From NCBI RefSeq assembly GCF_000026185.1, contig NC_010694.1, forward strand, positions 1,736,001 through 1,800,000: a stretch of DNA of 64,000 nucleotides. Reading direction: 5' to 3'. The notes below the pieces were generated by a model. The model was not told the origin of the DNA. It ran no database searches and saw only the letters and a list, made by a program, of their open reading frames with translations. Position 1 is the first letter of the stretch. Each line of letters begins with the position of its first letter. Positions 38,210 through 47,978 of the stretch are shown piece by piece. This DNA comes from Erwinia tasmaniensis Et1/99 (GTDB lineage Bacteria; Pseudomonadota; Gammaproteobacteria; Enterobacterales; Enterobacteriaceae). Both the position numbers and the translations under genes were made by a program.

Positions 38210-39223
38210 TCAGTCAGGGGTTAACTCGCCGCGCAGATTTTGCTTCATCAACTGGCGGATTTCATCGCTGGTCAAATCCTGGCTCAGCAGATAATGCAGC
38301 TTGGTCAGCGTAGCTTCGACGGTTAAATCGGCTCCGCTCACCACGCCCGCATGCGCCAGCGCATTCCCGGTGGCGTAGCCTCCCATATTGACCTTACCGG
38401 ACATACACTGGGTGAGATTGACCACCACAATGCCGCGTTCGTTAGCGGCCTTCAGCTCCTGAAGAAACGCTTTGTTCTGCGGCGCATTGCCAACGCCATA
38501 AGAGCGCAGGATCAACGCTTTTACCGGCTGTTGCAGGAAATTTCGCACCACTTCGGCTGAAATTCCCGGATAGAGCGTGACCACGCCGATTGGCTGCGGA
38601 GTAATGTGATGAACCACAAGCTCACCCCCACCCGTTGGGGCAGGAGCGGTGTTCAGGCGGCGGATATGGATCCCTGCTTCCAGCAGCGGTGCAAGATTGG
38701 GCGAGGCGAAAGCATTAAAGCCGTCGGCATGAGCCTTAGTGGTACGATTACCGCGGTATAGTGTGTTATTGAAAAACAGCGTCACTTCGTTGATCGGATA
38801 GTTAGCGGCGACGAACAGTGAATTTAACAAATTCTGCTGTCCATCGGAGCGAAGCTGCTCAAGCGGGATTTGTGACCCTGTCACAATCACCGGCTTGGCC
38901 AGGTTTTCCAGCATAAACGAGAGCGCTGAGGCGGTGAATGCCATCGTGTCGGTGCCGTGCAGGATAACAAACCCATCGTAACGATCGTAATTTTGCCGTA
39001 TATCGTCGGCGATGATCTGCCAGTCCTGCGGCGTCATATCCGAAGAATCAATCAGGGGCTGATATTCATGGATGGTGAAATCAGGCATTTCTGGCCGATG
39101 AAATTCCGGCATGTTGGCGAGCTGGTGCTGAAGATGGCCGGAAACCGGAACAAAGCCATGCTCGGAGCGCTGCATGCCGATAGTGCCGCCCGTGTAGGCA
39201 ACGTAAATGGATTTCTTTTGCAT
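38210..39223 (-). CDS. ansA: Cytoplasmic L-asparaginase I AnsA
   Basis: Hydrolyses L-asparagine to aspartate and ammonia; the low-affinity cytoplasmic form. 337 residues, no signal peptide. The two threonine motifs are present: AYTGGTIGM at 9-17 and HGTDTMAF near 89-96. Upstream partner of pncA. Confidence 0.96.
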   Translation of the reverse strand: MQKKSIYVAYTGGTIGMQRSEHGFVPVSGHLQHQLANMPEFHRPEMPDFTIHEYQPLIDSSDMTPQDWQIIADDIRQNYDRYDGFVILHGTDTMAFTASALSFMLENLAKPVIVTGSQIPLEQLRSDGQQNLLNSLFVAANYPINEVTLFFNNTLYRGNRTTKAHADGFNAFASPNLAPLLEAGIHIRRLNTAPAPTGGGELVVHHITPQPIGVVTLYPGISAEVVRNFLQQPVKALILRSYGVGNAPQNKAFLQELKAANERGIVVVNLTQCMSGKVNMGGYATGNALAHAGVVSGADLTVEATLTKLHYLLSQDLTSDEIRQLMKQNLRGELTPD

Positions 39224-39280
39224 TGATCAACTCGGTCATAACTAAAAGGGCGCAGTATAAGGGGAAAGTATAAGGAAAGC

Positions 39281-39304
39281 AGCCCGACCAGTGGCGGTCG
39301 GGCT
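39281..39304. terminator. Terminator hairpin between sppA and ansA
   Basis: AGCCCGACC-AGTGGC-GGTCGGGCT, a 9-bp GC-rich stem 42 bp after the sppA stop. T residues are sparse. Confidence 0.6.
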
Positions 39305-39345
39305 TAATTGACGTCACACAATTGACTATTGCGTGACGCAGCTGA

Positions 39346-41202
39346 TTATTTCACGTCACCGCAATTCAGGCAGAGAGCATAGCGGTTCTGCGGATCGTTA
39401 AGGTTATCCATCAGGCCGGGCTGTTTCTGCATCGCTGACATCACATCTATCACCGGCGCGGGGAAATATGCCTTCAGGGTTGCCGGCAGTGCTGCATGAA
39501 CAGAAACCTGCATCTGGTTGAACAGCATGTCCAGCAGGCTTGGATCATCCTGATACCAGCTCAACTGAGGCTTGCTCAACTTTGCCAGCTCTGCTGCTTT
39601 GGCTACCGCATCATCGAAATCACCCAGCGCATCGACCAGGCCATTAGCTTTAGCATCATTGCCGGTCCAGACGTGTCCCTGGGCTATCCGATCGATCTCC
39701 ACAGGCGTTTTATTACGTGATTTTGCAACCAGACCAATAAAGTTCTGATAGCCCTTATCGATACTCAGCTGCATCATCTGCTGTACTTCCGACGGCAGGG
39801 CCTTAGTGCTGGCAACGTCCGCCAGCGGCGACGTCGCCACGCCGTCAGTATGGACACCAATGGCATCCAGCGAGTTCTCCACGGTGTTAATCACGCCGAA
39901 GATACCGATAGAGCCGGTTAACGTCGCCGGGCTGGCAATCACATAATTGGCGGGCGTGGATACCCAATAGCCGCCGGAGGCAGCCATACCGCCCATAGAA
40001 ACGACCACCGGCTTGCCGGCGTCTTTCGCCGCCGCCAGCTCTTCACGAATGGTTTCGGACGCCGTTACGCTGCCCCCAGGGCTGTTAACGCGGAAGACAA
40101 TGGCTTTAATCTTTGGATCAAGACGCGCCGAGCGGATTTCCAGGGCCGTGGTATCTGCGCCAACGCTGCCGGGGGCTTCTTCCCCATCCATGATCGCTCC
40201 GCTGGCCAGGATCACCGCCACATTACCGTCGACGGTGTTGGCATCTTTCATCCGATAGTCATAGATGCTGGTGCCACGATAGTTCTTCGCCTCTTTATCC
40301 CAGCCGAAGGTTTTAACCAGATCGCGTTCGACCAGAGAGGAAGAAGCCAGCTGGTCAACCAGTTTGTTGTCCTTCGCATACTGAGCGGTATCGCCCCCTA
40401 ACTTTTTCAGGGAGTCAAGTACGCCCTGTGCGCCAGGGAAGACCTGATTTGGCGTAATCTGGCGGTTTGCGGCCAGCGTGTTCAGGTAGTTTTCCCACAG
40501 TTCACCCACCCAGCGGCCGTCGGCATCGCGTGCTGCCGGAGACATATCGTCACGCAGGAAAGGCTCTACCGCCGACTTATACGTACCGACGCGGAAGACG
40601 TGAGAGCTGATCTTTAGCTTGTCAATCAGCGTCTTGTAATACAGGCTGTTAGTGGCAAAACCATGAAGATCAACGTTACCCTGCGGTGAGAGATAAATTT
40701 TGTTGGCGAAACTTGCCAGGTAGTACTGCGCCTGGCTGTAGCTTTCTCCGGTGGCGAAGATCGGCTTACCGCTATCACGGAATTCACGCAGCGTCTTGCC
40801 TATGTACTGCAACGATGGCTGATCGGCCCCGCCGAAATTCCGCAGGTCGAGCACCATGCCGGTGATATTGTCATCGCCTTTTGCCTGACGAATCGCATCT
40901 ACGATATCAAATAGCGAGTTTTCCTTCAGTGGATCGTTGCCGGCGCCCAGCAGCTGGCGACTGATCCTGCTCATTTTGTTACTGACGGTGGGCTTATCGA
41001 CCACCACACCACTCAGATCGACAATCAGTGCGCCTTTCTGCGTATCCGCTGCCGTGCTGGCGCTGTGAAACTGGAACCAGATCCCCGCAGCGACAACAAT
41101 CAGCAGGACCAGGAATAGGTTAAGAATACATTCGCGCACAAAATTCAGTACCCGCCATGACCACTTAAAGATAGTAGCGATAATTCGCCATAATACGTGC
41201 AT
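39346..41202 (-). CDS. sppA: Signal peptide peptidase SppA (protease IV)
   Basis: Inner-membrane serine protease that degrades cleaved signal peptides. 618 residues from ATG 41202 (MHVLWRIIATIFKWSW); an upstream extension is rejected. One N-terminal membrane anchor (about 22-43), then the tandem SppA domains: the first supplies the catalytic lysine, and the second the serine in GGMAASGGYWVS near residue 410. RVNSPGGSVTAS lies between them. Confidence 0.96.
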   Translation of the reverse strand: MHVLWRIIATIFKWSWRVLNFVRECILNLFLVLLIVVAAGIWFQFHSASTAADTQKGALIVDLSGVVVDKPTVSNKMSRISRQLLGAGNDPLKENSLFDIVDAIRQAKGDDNITGMVLDLRNFGGADQPSLQYIGKTLREFRDSGKPIFATGESYSQAQYYLASFANKIYLSPQGNVDLHGFATNSLYYKTLIDKLKISSHVFRVGTYKSAVEPFLRDDMSPAARDADGRWVGELWENYLNTLAANRQITPNQVFPGAQGVLDSLKKLGGDTAQYAKDNKLVDQLASSSLVERDLVKTFGWDKEAKNYRGTSIYDYRMKDANTVDGNVAVILASGAIMDGEEAPGSVGADTTALEIRSARLDPKIKAIVFRVNSPGGSVTASETIREELAAAKDAGKPVVVSMGGMAASGGYWVSTPANYVIASPATLTGSIGIFGVINTVENSLDAIGVHTDGVATSPLADVASTKALPSEVQQMMQLSIDKGYQNFIGLVAKSRNKTPVEIDRIAQGHVWTGNDAKANGLVDALGDFDDAVAKAAELAKLSKPQLSWYQDDPSLLDMLFNQMQVSVHAALPATLKAYFPAPVIDVMSAMQKQPGLMDNLNDPQNRYALCLNCGDVK

Positions 41203-41395
41203 AGTCTCTCCATAATGGCAATCAAATGCCCGGTAGGGGAATGCTTTGTCGCATGGCACTCACAAAACCGGGCCGTAATGCTTCACATCCTAATTAGCAG
41301 GGGCGGAATTGTCAGCAGGAAAAAGCGCAATGCTGTAACAAAACATCATCCTGTGCTAGTTTCTGCCGTGGACAAATCGTTAACAGGAGGACTCA

Positions 41396-41950
41396 ATGGA
41401 TGCTCTGGAATTATTGATCAACCGCCGCTCTGCATCCCGACTGGCTGAGCCCGCGCCCTCTGGCGAGGCCCTGCAGAACATTTTACGTGCAGGTTTGCGG
41501 GCACCCGATCACGGCACGCTCAAGCCCTGGCGTTTTACCATTATAGAAAAAGAGGGGCGCGACCGTTTTAGCGCGTTGCTGGAGAAGCTGGCGCGCGACG
41601 AGCAGCAGGACGAGAAAGCCATAGAGAAAGCGCAGCGTGCGCCTTATCGGGCTCCGATGATCATTACCGTGGTGGCTCATTGTGAAGATCACCCAAAAGT
41701 ACCGCGCTGGGAACAGCTGGTTTCCGCAGGATGTGCGGTGATGGCAATGCAAATGGCGGCCGCCGCGCAGGGATTTAACGGGATCTGGCGCAGCGGTGCA
41801 TGGACTGAAGCACAGCCGGTGCGTGAGGCGTTTAACTGCCGCGCCCAGGATGCGATAGTCGGTTTCCTCTATCTGGGAACGCCGCAGCTCAAATCGTCAG
41901 CCAGTGTCGTGCCGCCGCCTGACGGCTCCTCCCTGATCGACTATTTTTAA
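41396..41950 (+). CDS. ydjA: Nitroreductase-family flavoprotein YdjA
   Basis: 184-residue small FMN nitroreductase-like protein. It starts [16 protein letters not shown] (the FMN-phosphate Arg-Arg/Ser segment) behind [21 protein letters not shown] is the family signature. E. coli YdjA binds FMN; its natural substrate is uncertain. In E. coli selD follows, but here the next gene is topB. Confidence 0.94.
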   Translation: MDALELLINRRSASRLAEPAPSGEALQNILRAGLRAPDHGTLKPWRFTIIEKEGRDRFSALLEKLARDEQQDEKAIEKAQRAPYRAPMIITVVAHCEDHPKVPRWEQLVSAGCAVMAMQMAAAAQGFNGIWRSGAWTEAQPVREAFNCRAQDAIVGFLYLGTPQLKSSASVVPPPDGSSLIDYF

Positions 41951-42005
41951 ATGATATTTACGGTCTGTAAACGATGTGCCTGTCGCCTGAAACGCGCACG
42001 GGCAT

Positions 42006-42034
42006 GGCCAGCGCCGATATCCGTTGCGCTGGCC
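42006..42034 (+). terminator. Hairpin between ydjA and topB
   Basis: GGCCAGCGC / GCGCTGGCC, a perfect 9-bp stem with an 11-nt loop and no T tract. It lies where selD is found in E. coli. Confidence 0.4.
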
Positions 42035-42082
42035 GGAAAAGCCACTATTCATACCAAACACTGAGCAGGAAGTTCCCCCCGG

Positions 42083-44008
42083 ATGCGTTTGTTTATTGCC
42101 GAAAAACCCAGTCTTGCCCGCGCCATTGCGGATGTCCTGCCGAAACCCCACCGCCGTGGTGACGGATATATTGCCTGTGGCGGCGATCAGGTCGTCACCT
42201 GGTGCGTCGGCCACCTGCTGGAGCAGGCGCAGCCCGACAGCTATAACAGCCGTTTTGCGCGCTGGTCATTAGCGGACTTGCCGATTGTGCCGGAAAAATG
42301 GCGCTTGCAGCCTCGCCCCTCGGTGGCAAAACAGCTCAACGTGATCAAAGGGCTGCTTGAGCAGGCCAGCGTGGTGGTTCATGCGGGAGACCCGGACCGC
42401 GAAGGTCAGCTGCTGGTCGATGAAGTGCTTGACTACCTGACGTTACCGGCCGAAAAGCGGGCGCAGGTGCAGCGCTGCCTGATCAATGACCTCAATCCCC
42501 AGGCGGTGGAAAGGGCGATCGGGCGGCTGCGTGAAAATCGCGAGTTTATTCCGCTGTGCGTTTCTGCCCTGGCGCGCGCGCGTGCCGACTGGCTGTACGG
42601 CATCAATATGACGCGAGCCTACACGTTGTTAGGGCGCAATGCCGGATATGATGGCGTGCTCTCCGTTGGGCGCGTTCAGACTCCGGTGCTGGGGCTGGTA
42701 GTGCGCCGCGATGAAGATATCGAAAACTTCGTAGCGAAGGACTTCTTTGAAGTGAGGGCGCATATCGTCACGCCCGCGGATGAGCGCTTTGTTGCCCTCT
42801 GGCAGCCGAGCGACTCCTGCGAGCCTTATCAGGATGAAGAAGGGCGTTTGTTGCATCGTCCGCTGGCCGAGCACGTGGTGGCACGGATTAACGGGCAGCC
42901 CGCGCATGTCACCAGCTACAATGATAAGCGCGAAAATGATACGCCGCCTTTGCCGTTCTCACTCTCTGCTCTACAGATTGAGGCGGGCAAACGCTTTGGG
43001 CTCAGCGCGCAGACGGTGCTGGATACCTGCCAGCGCCTGTACGAAACCCATAAGCTGATTACCTATCCGCGTTCAGACAGTCGCTACCTGCCCGATGAAC
43101 ACTTTGCCGGGCGTCATGCGGTGCTGAATGCGATCAATCTGCATCAGCCGGACCTGTCAGCACCGACCGATTTTAACAGCGACCAAAAAAACCGCTGTTG
43201 GGATGACAAAAAGGTCGATGCACACCATGCGATTATCCCGACCGCGCGCAGCGGTCAGGTCAGGCTGACGGATAATGAAGGGCAGATCTATCGCCTGATC
43301 GCCACCCAGTATCTGATGCAGTTCTGCCCTGATGCGGTTTATCGCAAATGTGTTATCGAGCTGGATATTGCCGGGGGGAAATTCCTTGCCAAAGCGCGCT
43401 TCCTGGCAGAGGCCGGCTGGCGTGCGCTGCTTGGCAGCAAGGAGCGTGATGAAGAAAATGACGGCACGCCACTGCCGGTGGTGGCAAAAGGGGATGCGCT
43501 GTTATGCGAGCGCGGAGAAGTGCTGGAAAAACAAACCCAGCCACCGCGCCCCTTCACCGACGCTACGCTGCTGTCGGCCATGACCGGGATAGCACGATTT
43601 GTGCAGGATAAAGATCTCAAGAAAGTGCTGCGTGCGACCGATGGTTTAGGCACGGAGGCAACGCGCGCCGGGATTATTGAACTGTTATTTAAGAGAACGT
43701 TTCTCTTTAAGAAGGGGCGTTACATTCACTCCAGCCCGGCCGGGCGCGCGTTGATCCACTCTTTGCCAGAGATGGCGGCCCGTCCGGATATGACCGCGCA
43801 GTGGGAATCCACCCTGACAAAAATCAGCGAGAAGCAGTGTCGTTATCAGGACTTTATGTCACCTCTGGTAGAAACGTTGCACAGCCTGATCCATCAGGCC
43901 CGGCAGCAGCCCGCCGCCCATGCGTTTCGCGGACTGCCGCCTCCGGCATCGGACAAAGTGAAAAAGACCCGTCGTAAAACGACGAAAAAGAAGGAAAGTG
44001 AAGCATGA
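42083..44008 (+). CDS. topB: DNA topoisomerase III TopB
   Basis: Type IA topoisomerase that decatenates and unlinks replication and recombination intermediates. 641 residues. The Toprim domain starts [15 protein letters not shown] and contains [11 protein letters not shown] (acidic metal site); the active-site tyrosine lies in [11 protein letters not shown] near residue 330. The C-terminal tail is Lys/Arg-rich ([11 protein letters not shown]), suiting DNA binding. Its stop overlaps the ynjH start by 4 bp (ATGA). Confidence 0.97.
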   Translation: MRLFIAEKPSLARAIADVLPKPHRRGDGYIACGGDQVVTWCVGHLLEQAQPDSYNSRFARWSLADLPIVPEKWRLQPRPSVAKQLNVIKGLLEQASVVVHAGDPDREGQLLVDEVLDYLTLPAEKRAQVQRCLINDLNPQAVERAIGRLRENREFIPLCVSALARARADWLYGINMTRAYTLLGRNAGYDGVLSVGRVQTPVLGLVVRRDEDIENFVAKDFFEVRAHIVTPADERFVALWQPSDSCEPYQDEEGRLLHRPLAEHVVARINGQPAHVTSYNDKRENDTPPLPFSLSALQIEAGKRFGLSAQTVLDTCQRLYETHKLITYPRSDSRYLPDEHFAGRHAVLNAINLHQPDLSAPTDFNSDQKNRCWDDKKVDAHHAIIPTARSGQVRLTDNEGQIYRLIATQYLMQFCPDAVYRKCVIELDIAGGKFLAKARFLAEAGWRALLGSKERDEENDGTPLPVVAKGDALLCERGEVLEKQTQPPRPFTDATLLSAMTGIARFVQDKDLKKVLRATDGLGTEATRAGIIELLFKRTFLFKKGRYIHSSPAGRALIHSLPEMAARPDMTAQWESTLTKISEKQCRYQDFMSPLVETLHSLIHQARQQPAAHAFRGLPPPASDKVKKTRRKTTKKKESEA

Positions 44009-44295
44009 AACGGCATCTGACGTGGATATTTTTGCTGGGTATAAGTGCGCCGGTACTGGCCGAGCATTATGTCGGTAGCGGGGGGGGAAATACCGATGTG
44101 GTGGTGAATATGCCGCCTGAGGTCTGGTCGCGGGGAGAGAGTAACCCACGGCCGCCATGCCAGCGCTGCTGCATCTATGACAACCGTAATTACACCGAAG
44201 GGGCGGTACTGAAAAGTGAAGGCGTATTGTTACAGTGCGTGCGCGATGAAGATTCACTGGGCACCGATAACCTTATCTGGCGTAGGGTGAAATAA
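44005..44295 (+). CDS. ynjH: YnjH-like exported protein (DUF1496)
   Basis: 96 residues with a signal peptide ([19 protein letters not shown]) and a cysteine-rich core, [27 protein letters not shown], that matches the DUF1496 family. Secreted to the periplasm; role unknown. It is coupled to topB through the ATGA overlap, which probably ties its translation to that gene. Confidence 0.88.
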   Translation: MKRHLTWIFLLGISAPVLAEHYVGSGGGNTDVVVNMPPEVWSRGESNPRPPCQRCCIYDNRNYTEGAVLKSEGVLLQCVRDEDSLGTDNLIWRRVK

Positions 44296-44301
44296 TCACG
44301 G

Positions 44302-44355
44302 CATGCCGCCGGATGCGGGAGTGCAGGCCTATACGCCTGCATCCGTATCCGGCAT
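44302..44355. repeat. REP-like imperfect palindrome between ynjH and xthA
   Basis: The sequence has GCCGGATGCGG-like and CGCCTGCATCCGTATCCGGC-like arms, the two halves of an enterobacterial REP unit. It can fold into a hairpin of more than 20 bp with mismatches and a CTATAC loop. It sits between convergent genes, the usual place for REPs, and may act as a transcript-end stabiliser. No second copy was seen in the window. Confidence 0.5.
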
Positions 44356-44376
44356 TGTTTACCCGTTACCGGGAAA

Positions 44377-45183
44377 TTACAGGCTGAACTGCGCCCAGAT
44401 AGGGGCATGGTCCGAGGGCTTTTCCATCGCGCGAATGTCGTAATCAATTCCGGTCGCGACACAGCGACCGGCCAGCGGTCTGCTGGCCAGTATCAGGTCA
44501 ATGCGCAGCCCGCGATTGTCATCAAAGCCCTTTGATCGATAATCGAACCAGGAAAAACGATCGTTTACTTCCGCATTCTGCGCGCGCCAGGTATCGACTA
44601 ATCCCCAGTTCATCAGGCGATCCATCCACTCGCGCTCCTCCGGCAGAAATGAACATTTCCCGGTACGAAGCCAGCGTTTGCGATTGACTTCACCGATGCC
44701 AATATCCAGGTCACTGCTGCTGATATTCATATCCCCCATAATCACTACCTGATTATCGGCTTTCTGCTGCTGCTCGAGGTAACTTTGCAGATCGCGGTAG
44801 AATTTCTCCTTTGCCGGGAATTTTGTCGGATGGTCACGGCTTTCTCCCTGAGGGAAGTAGCCGTTGAGCACCGTGATCACCCCGTCAGAAGTCGGGATAT
44901 CGGCCATGATAATGCGGCGCTGCGCGTCTTCATCGTCGCCTTCAAAGCCACGTCGCACGGCAATCGGCTGCTGTTTGCATAACATCGCTACGCCGTAATG
45001 GCCCTTTTGGCCGTGATAGAAGACGTGATAGCCAAGACTGGCCACCTCTTCCAGGGGAAACATATCGTCATGGACTTTTGTTTCCTGAAGGCCAATAACA
45101 TCCGGCTGATGCTGTTCAACAATCGCCTGCAGCTGATGAGGGCGGGCACGCAGCCCATTGATATTAAAAGAAACAAATTTCAT
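44377..45183 (-). CDS. xthA: Exodeoxyribonuclease III XthA
   Basis: Mg-dependent AP endonuclease and 3'-phosphatase/exonuclease of base excision repair. 268 residues, starting [18 protein letters not shown]. The catalytic pieces are [10 protein letters not shown] (Glu34), [13 protein letters not shown] (Asp/Asn pair) and the C-terminal [11 protein letters not shown] with Asp-His. Confidence 0.97.
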   Translation of the reverse strand: MKFVSFNINGLRARPHQLQAIVEQHQPDVIGLQETKVHDDMFPLEEVASLGYHVFYHGQKGHYGVAMLCKQQPIAVRRGFEGDDEDAQRRIIMADIPTSDGVITVLNGYFPQGESRDHPTKFPAKEKFYRDLQSYLEQQQKADNQVVIMGDMNISSSDLDIGIGEVNRKRWLRTGKCSFLPEEREWMDRLMNWGLVDTWRAQNAEVNDRFSWFDYRSKGFDDNRGLRIDLILASRPLAGRCVATGIDYDIRAMEKPSDHAPIWAQFSL

Positions 45184-45604
45184 AGTACGGGCCGTTTTGC
45201 CGGGTAAAAGATGGCCAAATGGTAGCAGAATATCGCCTGATAAAGAAATGCTCCCGTTCCACGGTGAGAAGATCCTCGGTGGTTTTGCCCCAGAGCCGGA
45301 GCAGGGTGGGATCGGTGTGTATTATCCCACTGCCAGAATTTTCTTTGTAAATGTTATGTAAATGAGAATTTTAGTTTCATTTATCAAATAAATTTAAGAT
45401 ATTACTTCTGGTTTTGTCCTCGCATCTTGATAGTTATCATGTCCATAGGTATTGTCTTAATCTTAAGTTGCTCTATGTGTATGAACATAATCATTTTTAT
45501 TTTTTTAATTAAGTTTACCTGTCGGGTGAATGATTAGATTTCTCCATGGGTAGAAAACAATAACAAAAACATTTTTAATGTGAATTAGGGTTAAGGAAAG
45601 CTGT
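45184..45604. other. AT-rich upstream region of the dioxygenase operon
   Basis: 421 bp, clearly more AT-rich than the flanks from about 45345 on. It should contain the promoter of the three-gene operon. There is no convincing gene; AAGGAAAG lies just before the GTG start at 45605. Confidence 0.5.
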
Positions 45605-46519
45605 GTGAAGAATGAACTTATACTGTCAAGAGCCGATCAAATTCGTGGGGTGCTTCCTGTACCCATAGATGATTTCCGAAAGCGACTTGATGACGAATGC
45701 TATATTATATGGAAGTTGCCGCAGTTCAACGCAGAAGAAATCACCGAAACACCGGTGGTTCCCTCCTATGCAAATTATATCGAGTCCAAAAATACCGACT
45801 TACATGGCGCTTATCTCTCTGCACATTTAGAAGCGGGTCTATGGCCGGTGGTCTATCAGGGTGAAAACGATGGGCACCTGATCCGCCATGTTTGTCCGAT
45901 GATGCAGGCAGAGGATAAAATCAGCTCGCAGGGGGCCAAATATGATTTTTATCCGCATGTCGATAATCCCGATCTTGTCATAAGCGGAGAGGCAGCTTCC
46001 CAGACGCTAGGCGGTTGTCCTGATACCTTAACCCTGCTGTGTTTACGCAAACAACAGGGTGTAAACACCAGCTTGCTGAAACTTGACCAGGTTCTTTCCG
46101 CGCTTCCCGCCGATGTCAAAAATACGCTGTCAAAACCCCTTTTTAAGATCAAAAGGCCGGCAAGTTTTGCCGAAGAGGCTTTGATTGAGGGCGTTCCGGT
46201 CATCGTAAAAGATAAGGGTGTCTGGTACTCTCGTTTTGACTGGCATAATACTATCGGCATGACGCTTGAAGCGGAATCAGCGCTGGAAAAAATGCGCTTT
46301 GTCACGCTAGAACGCGATCTCTGGTTTACCGTTCCCCTCGAGCCCGGCGATGCCGTGACCTTCTTAAATCAAAGAACGATGCACACACGTAATGCTTTTG
46401 AACCCCGTTTTGATGGTACGGACCGATGGCTTCTGCGTGTTTTTTGTATGAAAACACGGCCGACGGAAACACAGCTGCTCGAACCTTCTCATTGCCTCCA
46501 CCATTTACGCACACTATAA
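45605..46519 (+). CDS. Fe(II)/2-oxoglutarate-dependent oxygenase, clavaminate synthase/VioC type
   Basis: 304 residues. The iron triad can be placed as His118-x-Asp120 (FYPHVDN) and His260 (RTMHTRN). Arg274 and Arg278 in GTDRWLLRVF lie 14 and 18 residues after the distal His, the spacing seen in VioC-like amino-acid hydroxylases for oxoglutarate and substrate contact. By family it should hydroxylate or desaturate a free amino acid or small amino-acid derivative. The start is GTG 45605 with AAGGAAAG upstream. It is followed after 12 bp by a permease gene and then a GNAT gene. The substrate is unknown. Confidence 0.82.
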   Translation: MKNELILSRADQIRGVLPVPIDDFRKRLDDECYIIWKLPQFNAEEITETPVVPSYANYIESKNTDLHGAYLSAHLEAGLWPVVYQGENDGHLIRHVCPMMQAEDKISSQGAKYDFYPHVDNPDLVISGEAASQTLGGCPDTLTLLCLRKQQGVNTSLLKLDQVLSALPADVKNTLSKPLFKIKRPASFAEEALIEGVPVIVKDKGVWYSRFDWHNTIGMTLEAESALEKMRFVTLERDLWFTVPLEPGDAVTFLNQRTMHTRNAFEPRFDGTDRWLLRVFCMKTRPTETQLLEPSHCLHHLRTL

Positions 46520-46531
46520 CGGTATATATTC

Positions 46532-47344
46532 ATGTTTGATTTAATTGACTCCTCAATGTTTATTGAGGGAAGCATTATCGCGAAATATTTAATTCTTGGA
46601 GTATTTCTGTTAGTGATTGCCTCGTTTGTCGCCGGATATATAGATGCCATCGCCGGCGGAGCGGGGCTGATCTTAATACCTGCGTTTATTCTGACCGGTT
46701 TACCGCCACAGCTGGCGTTAGGTCAGGAAAAACTTGTAAGCACCATTGGCACCGTCGCAGCTATCAAAAACTTTGTAAAAAACAAATCGGTGATCTGGTC
46801 AGTCGTACCGGCCGGGCTCATCTCTGCGCTGGCGGGGGCCTACGTCGGTGCCAAGGTGATCCTGCTGCTCCCCGCAGAAACGCTCTCTATGGTTATCGTT
46901 GGGTTGCTGCCCGTTGGGCTGATCGCGGCGACGGTCAAAGGGAAAATCAAAAAATCTGCGGAAAATCAGGTGAAAACCAATTTTCTGGCGATCTTTGTTG
47001 TCTGTTTTATCGTCGGTTTTTATGACGGTTTTTTTGGACCGGGCACGGGGAGTCTTTTTATTATTGCACTGGCGTTAATCAATAAATTCGGTTTGCTACA
47101 GGCTTCTGCCACAAGTAAAATTTTTAATTTCTCATCAAATATTGGTGCCTTCGTCGCTTTTGCTATAGCCGGAAAAATGGCGTATCTGATAGGTATTCCC
47201 ATGATCTTCGGTAGCCTTTTGGGTAACCATATCGGGAGTATTCACGCCATAAAAACCAATGGCGAAATAATCCGCAAAGTTCTGTTTTTCACGGTTGGCA
47301 TAATGATGGTGACGCTATCAGTTAAATATTTTACCGGGGCCTAG
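46532..47344 (+). CDS. TauE/SafE (TSUP) family membrane permease
   Basis: 270 residues with about eight hydrophobic segments. AGYIDAIAGGAGLILIPAF (about 34-52) and FYDGFFGPGTGSLFIIAL are the two inverted-repeat signatures of TSUP transporters, which move sulfite, sulfoacetate, sulfonates and other organic anions, often outward. It is embedded between the oxygenase and the GNAT gene (gaps of 12 and 2 bp), so it probably carries the substrate or product of this small pathway. The transported molecule is unknown. Confidence 0.88.
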   Translation: MFDLIDSSMFIEGSIIAKYLILGVFLLVIASFVAGYIDAIAGGAGLILIPAFILTGLPPQLALGQEKLVSTIGTVAAIKNFVKNKSVIWSVVPAGLISALAGAYVGAKVILLLPAETLSMVIVGLLPVGLIAATVKGKIKKSAENQVKTNFLAIFVVCFIVGFYDGFFGPGTGSLFIIALALINKFGLLQASATSKIFNFSSNIGAFVAFAIAGKMAYLIGIPMIFGSLLGNHIGSIHAIKTNGEIIRKVLFFTVGIMMVTLSVKYFTGA

Positions 47345-47346
47345 TC

Positions 47347-47922
47347 ATGAAAATGAAAATTGAAGATATTGATGTCCGCCTCGCGACAAGCAGCGATATT
47401 CCTGGGGTAAAACAACTGCTTGAGCGCTACCATGTAAAGAATCTGGAGGGTGAAAAGCGGGCAGATGGTTTTGTCACTACGGATATGACGGAACAGCAGC
47501 TGAATGAACTGTGCGCCACTGAGCAGGGTGTGGTTATTGCCGAGGACAGGGCGAATGAAAAAATCGTTGGGCTGCTGCTGGGGGCATCATGGCAGTTTTT
47601 AAAACCGTGGCCGATGTTCGATTTTATGGCATCGATACTGAATGACTATACTTTTCAGGGTAAGAGGCTGGATGCTAAAACCTCTTATCAGTACGGTCCG
47701 ATTTGTGTCGCAGAGGAATATCGTGGCTATGGAATCGGTGAGTTAATATTAGCCCACCAACGGCAGGTTTTTGCGGCGCGCTATTCGGTCATTGTCACAT
47801 TTGTAAATGTGCTAAACCCCCGCTCTTACGCTTTCCATCTGCGCAATAAATTTGAGGATGTTGGGTTCTTTAACTTCAATGGTAACAAGTACCATATGAT
47901 GGCATTACCCACTTTGGCCTGA
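47347..47922 (+). CDS. GNAT-family N-acetyltransferase
   Basis: 191 residues. The acetyl-CoA pyrophosphate loop is VAEEYRGYGIG (121-131), and the C-terminal NVLNPRSYAFHLRNKFEDVGFF is typical of GNAT motif B. The ATG starts 3 bp after the permease stop, so translation is coupled. In an operon with an amino-acid-type hydroxylase and a permease it may modify the product or give self-protection, but no substrate can be read from the sequence. Confidence 0.85.
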   Translation: MKMKIEDIDVRLATSSDIPGVKQLLERYHVKNLEGEKRADGFVTTDMTEQQLNELCATEQGVVIAEDRANEKIVGLLLGASWQFLKPWPMFDFMASILNDYTFQGKRLDAKTSYQYGPICVAEEYRGYGIGELILAHQRQVFAARYSVIVTFVNVLNPRSYAFHLRNKFEDVGFFNFNGNKYHMMALPTLA

Positions 47923-47930
47923 CGACTTTA

Positions 47931-47953
47931 AGCCCAGGGATCATCACTGGGCT
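47931..47953. terminator. Hairpin between the GNAT gene and the tRNA-Tyr repeats
   Basis: AGCCCAG-N9-CTGGGCT lies 8 bp after the GNAT stop, where the two convergent transcripts meet. The flanking T residues are few, so the strength is uncertain. Confidence 0.45.
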
Positions 47954-47978
47954 CTTATGCCACTCTTGATTATCCAGT

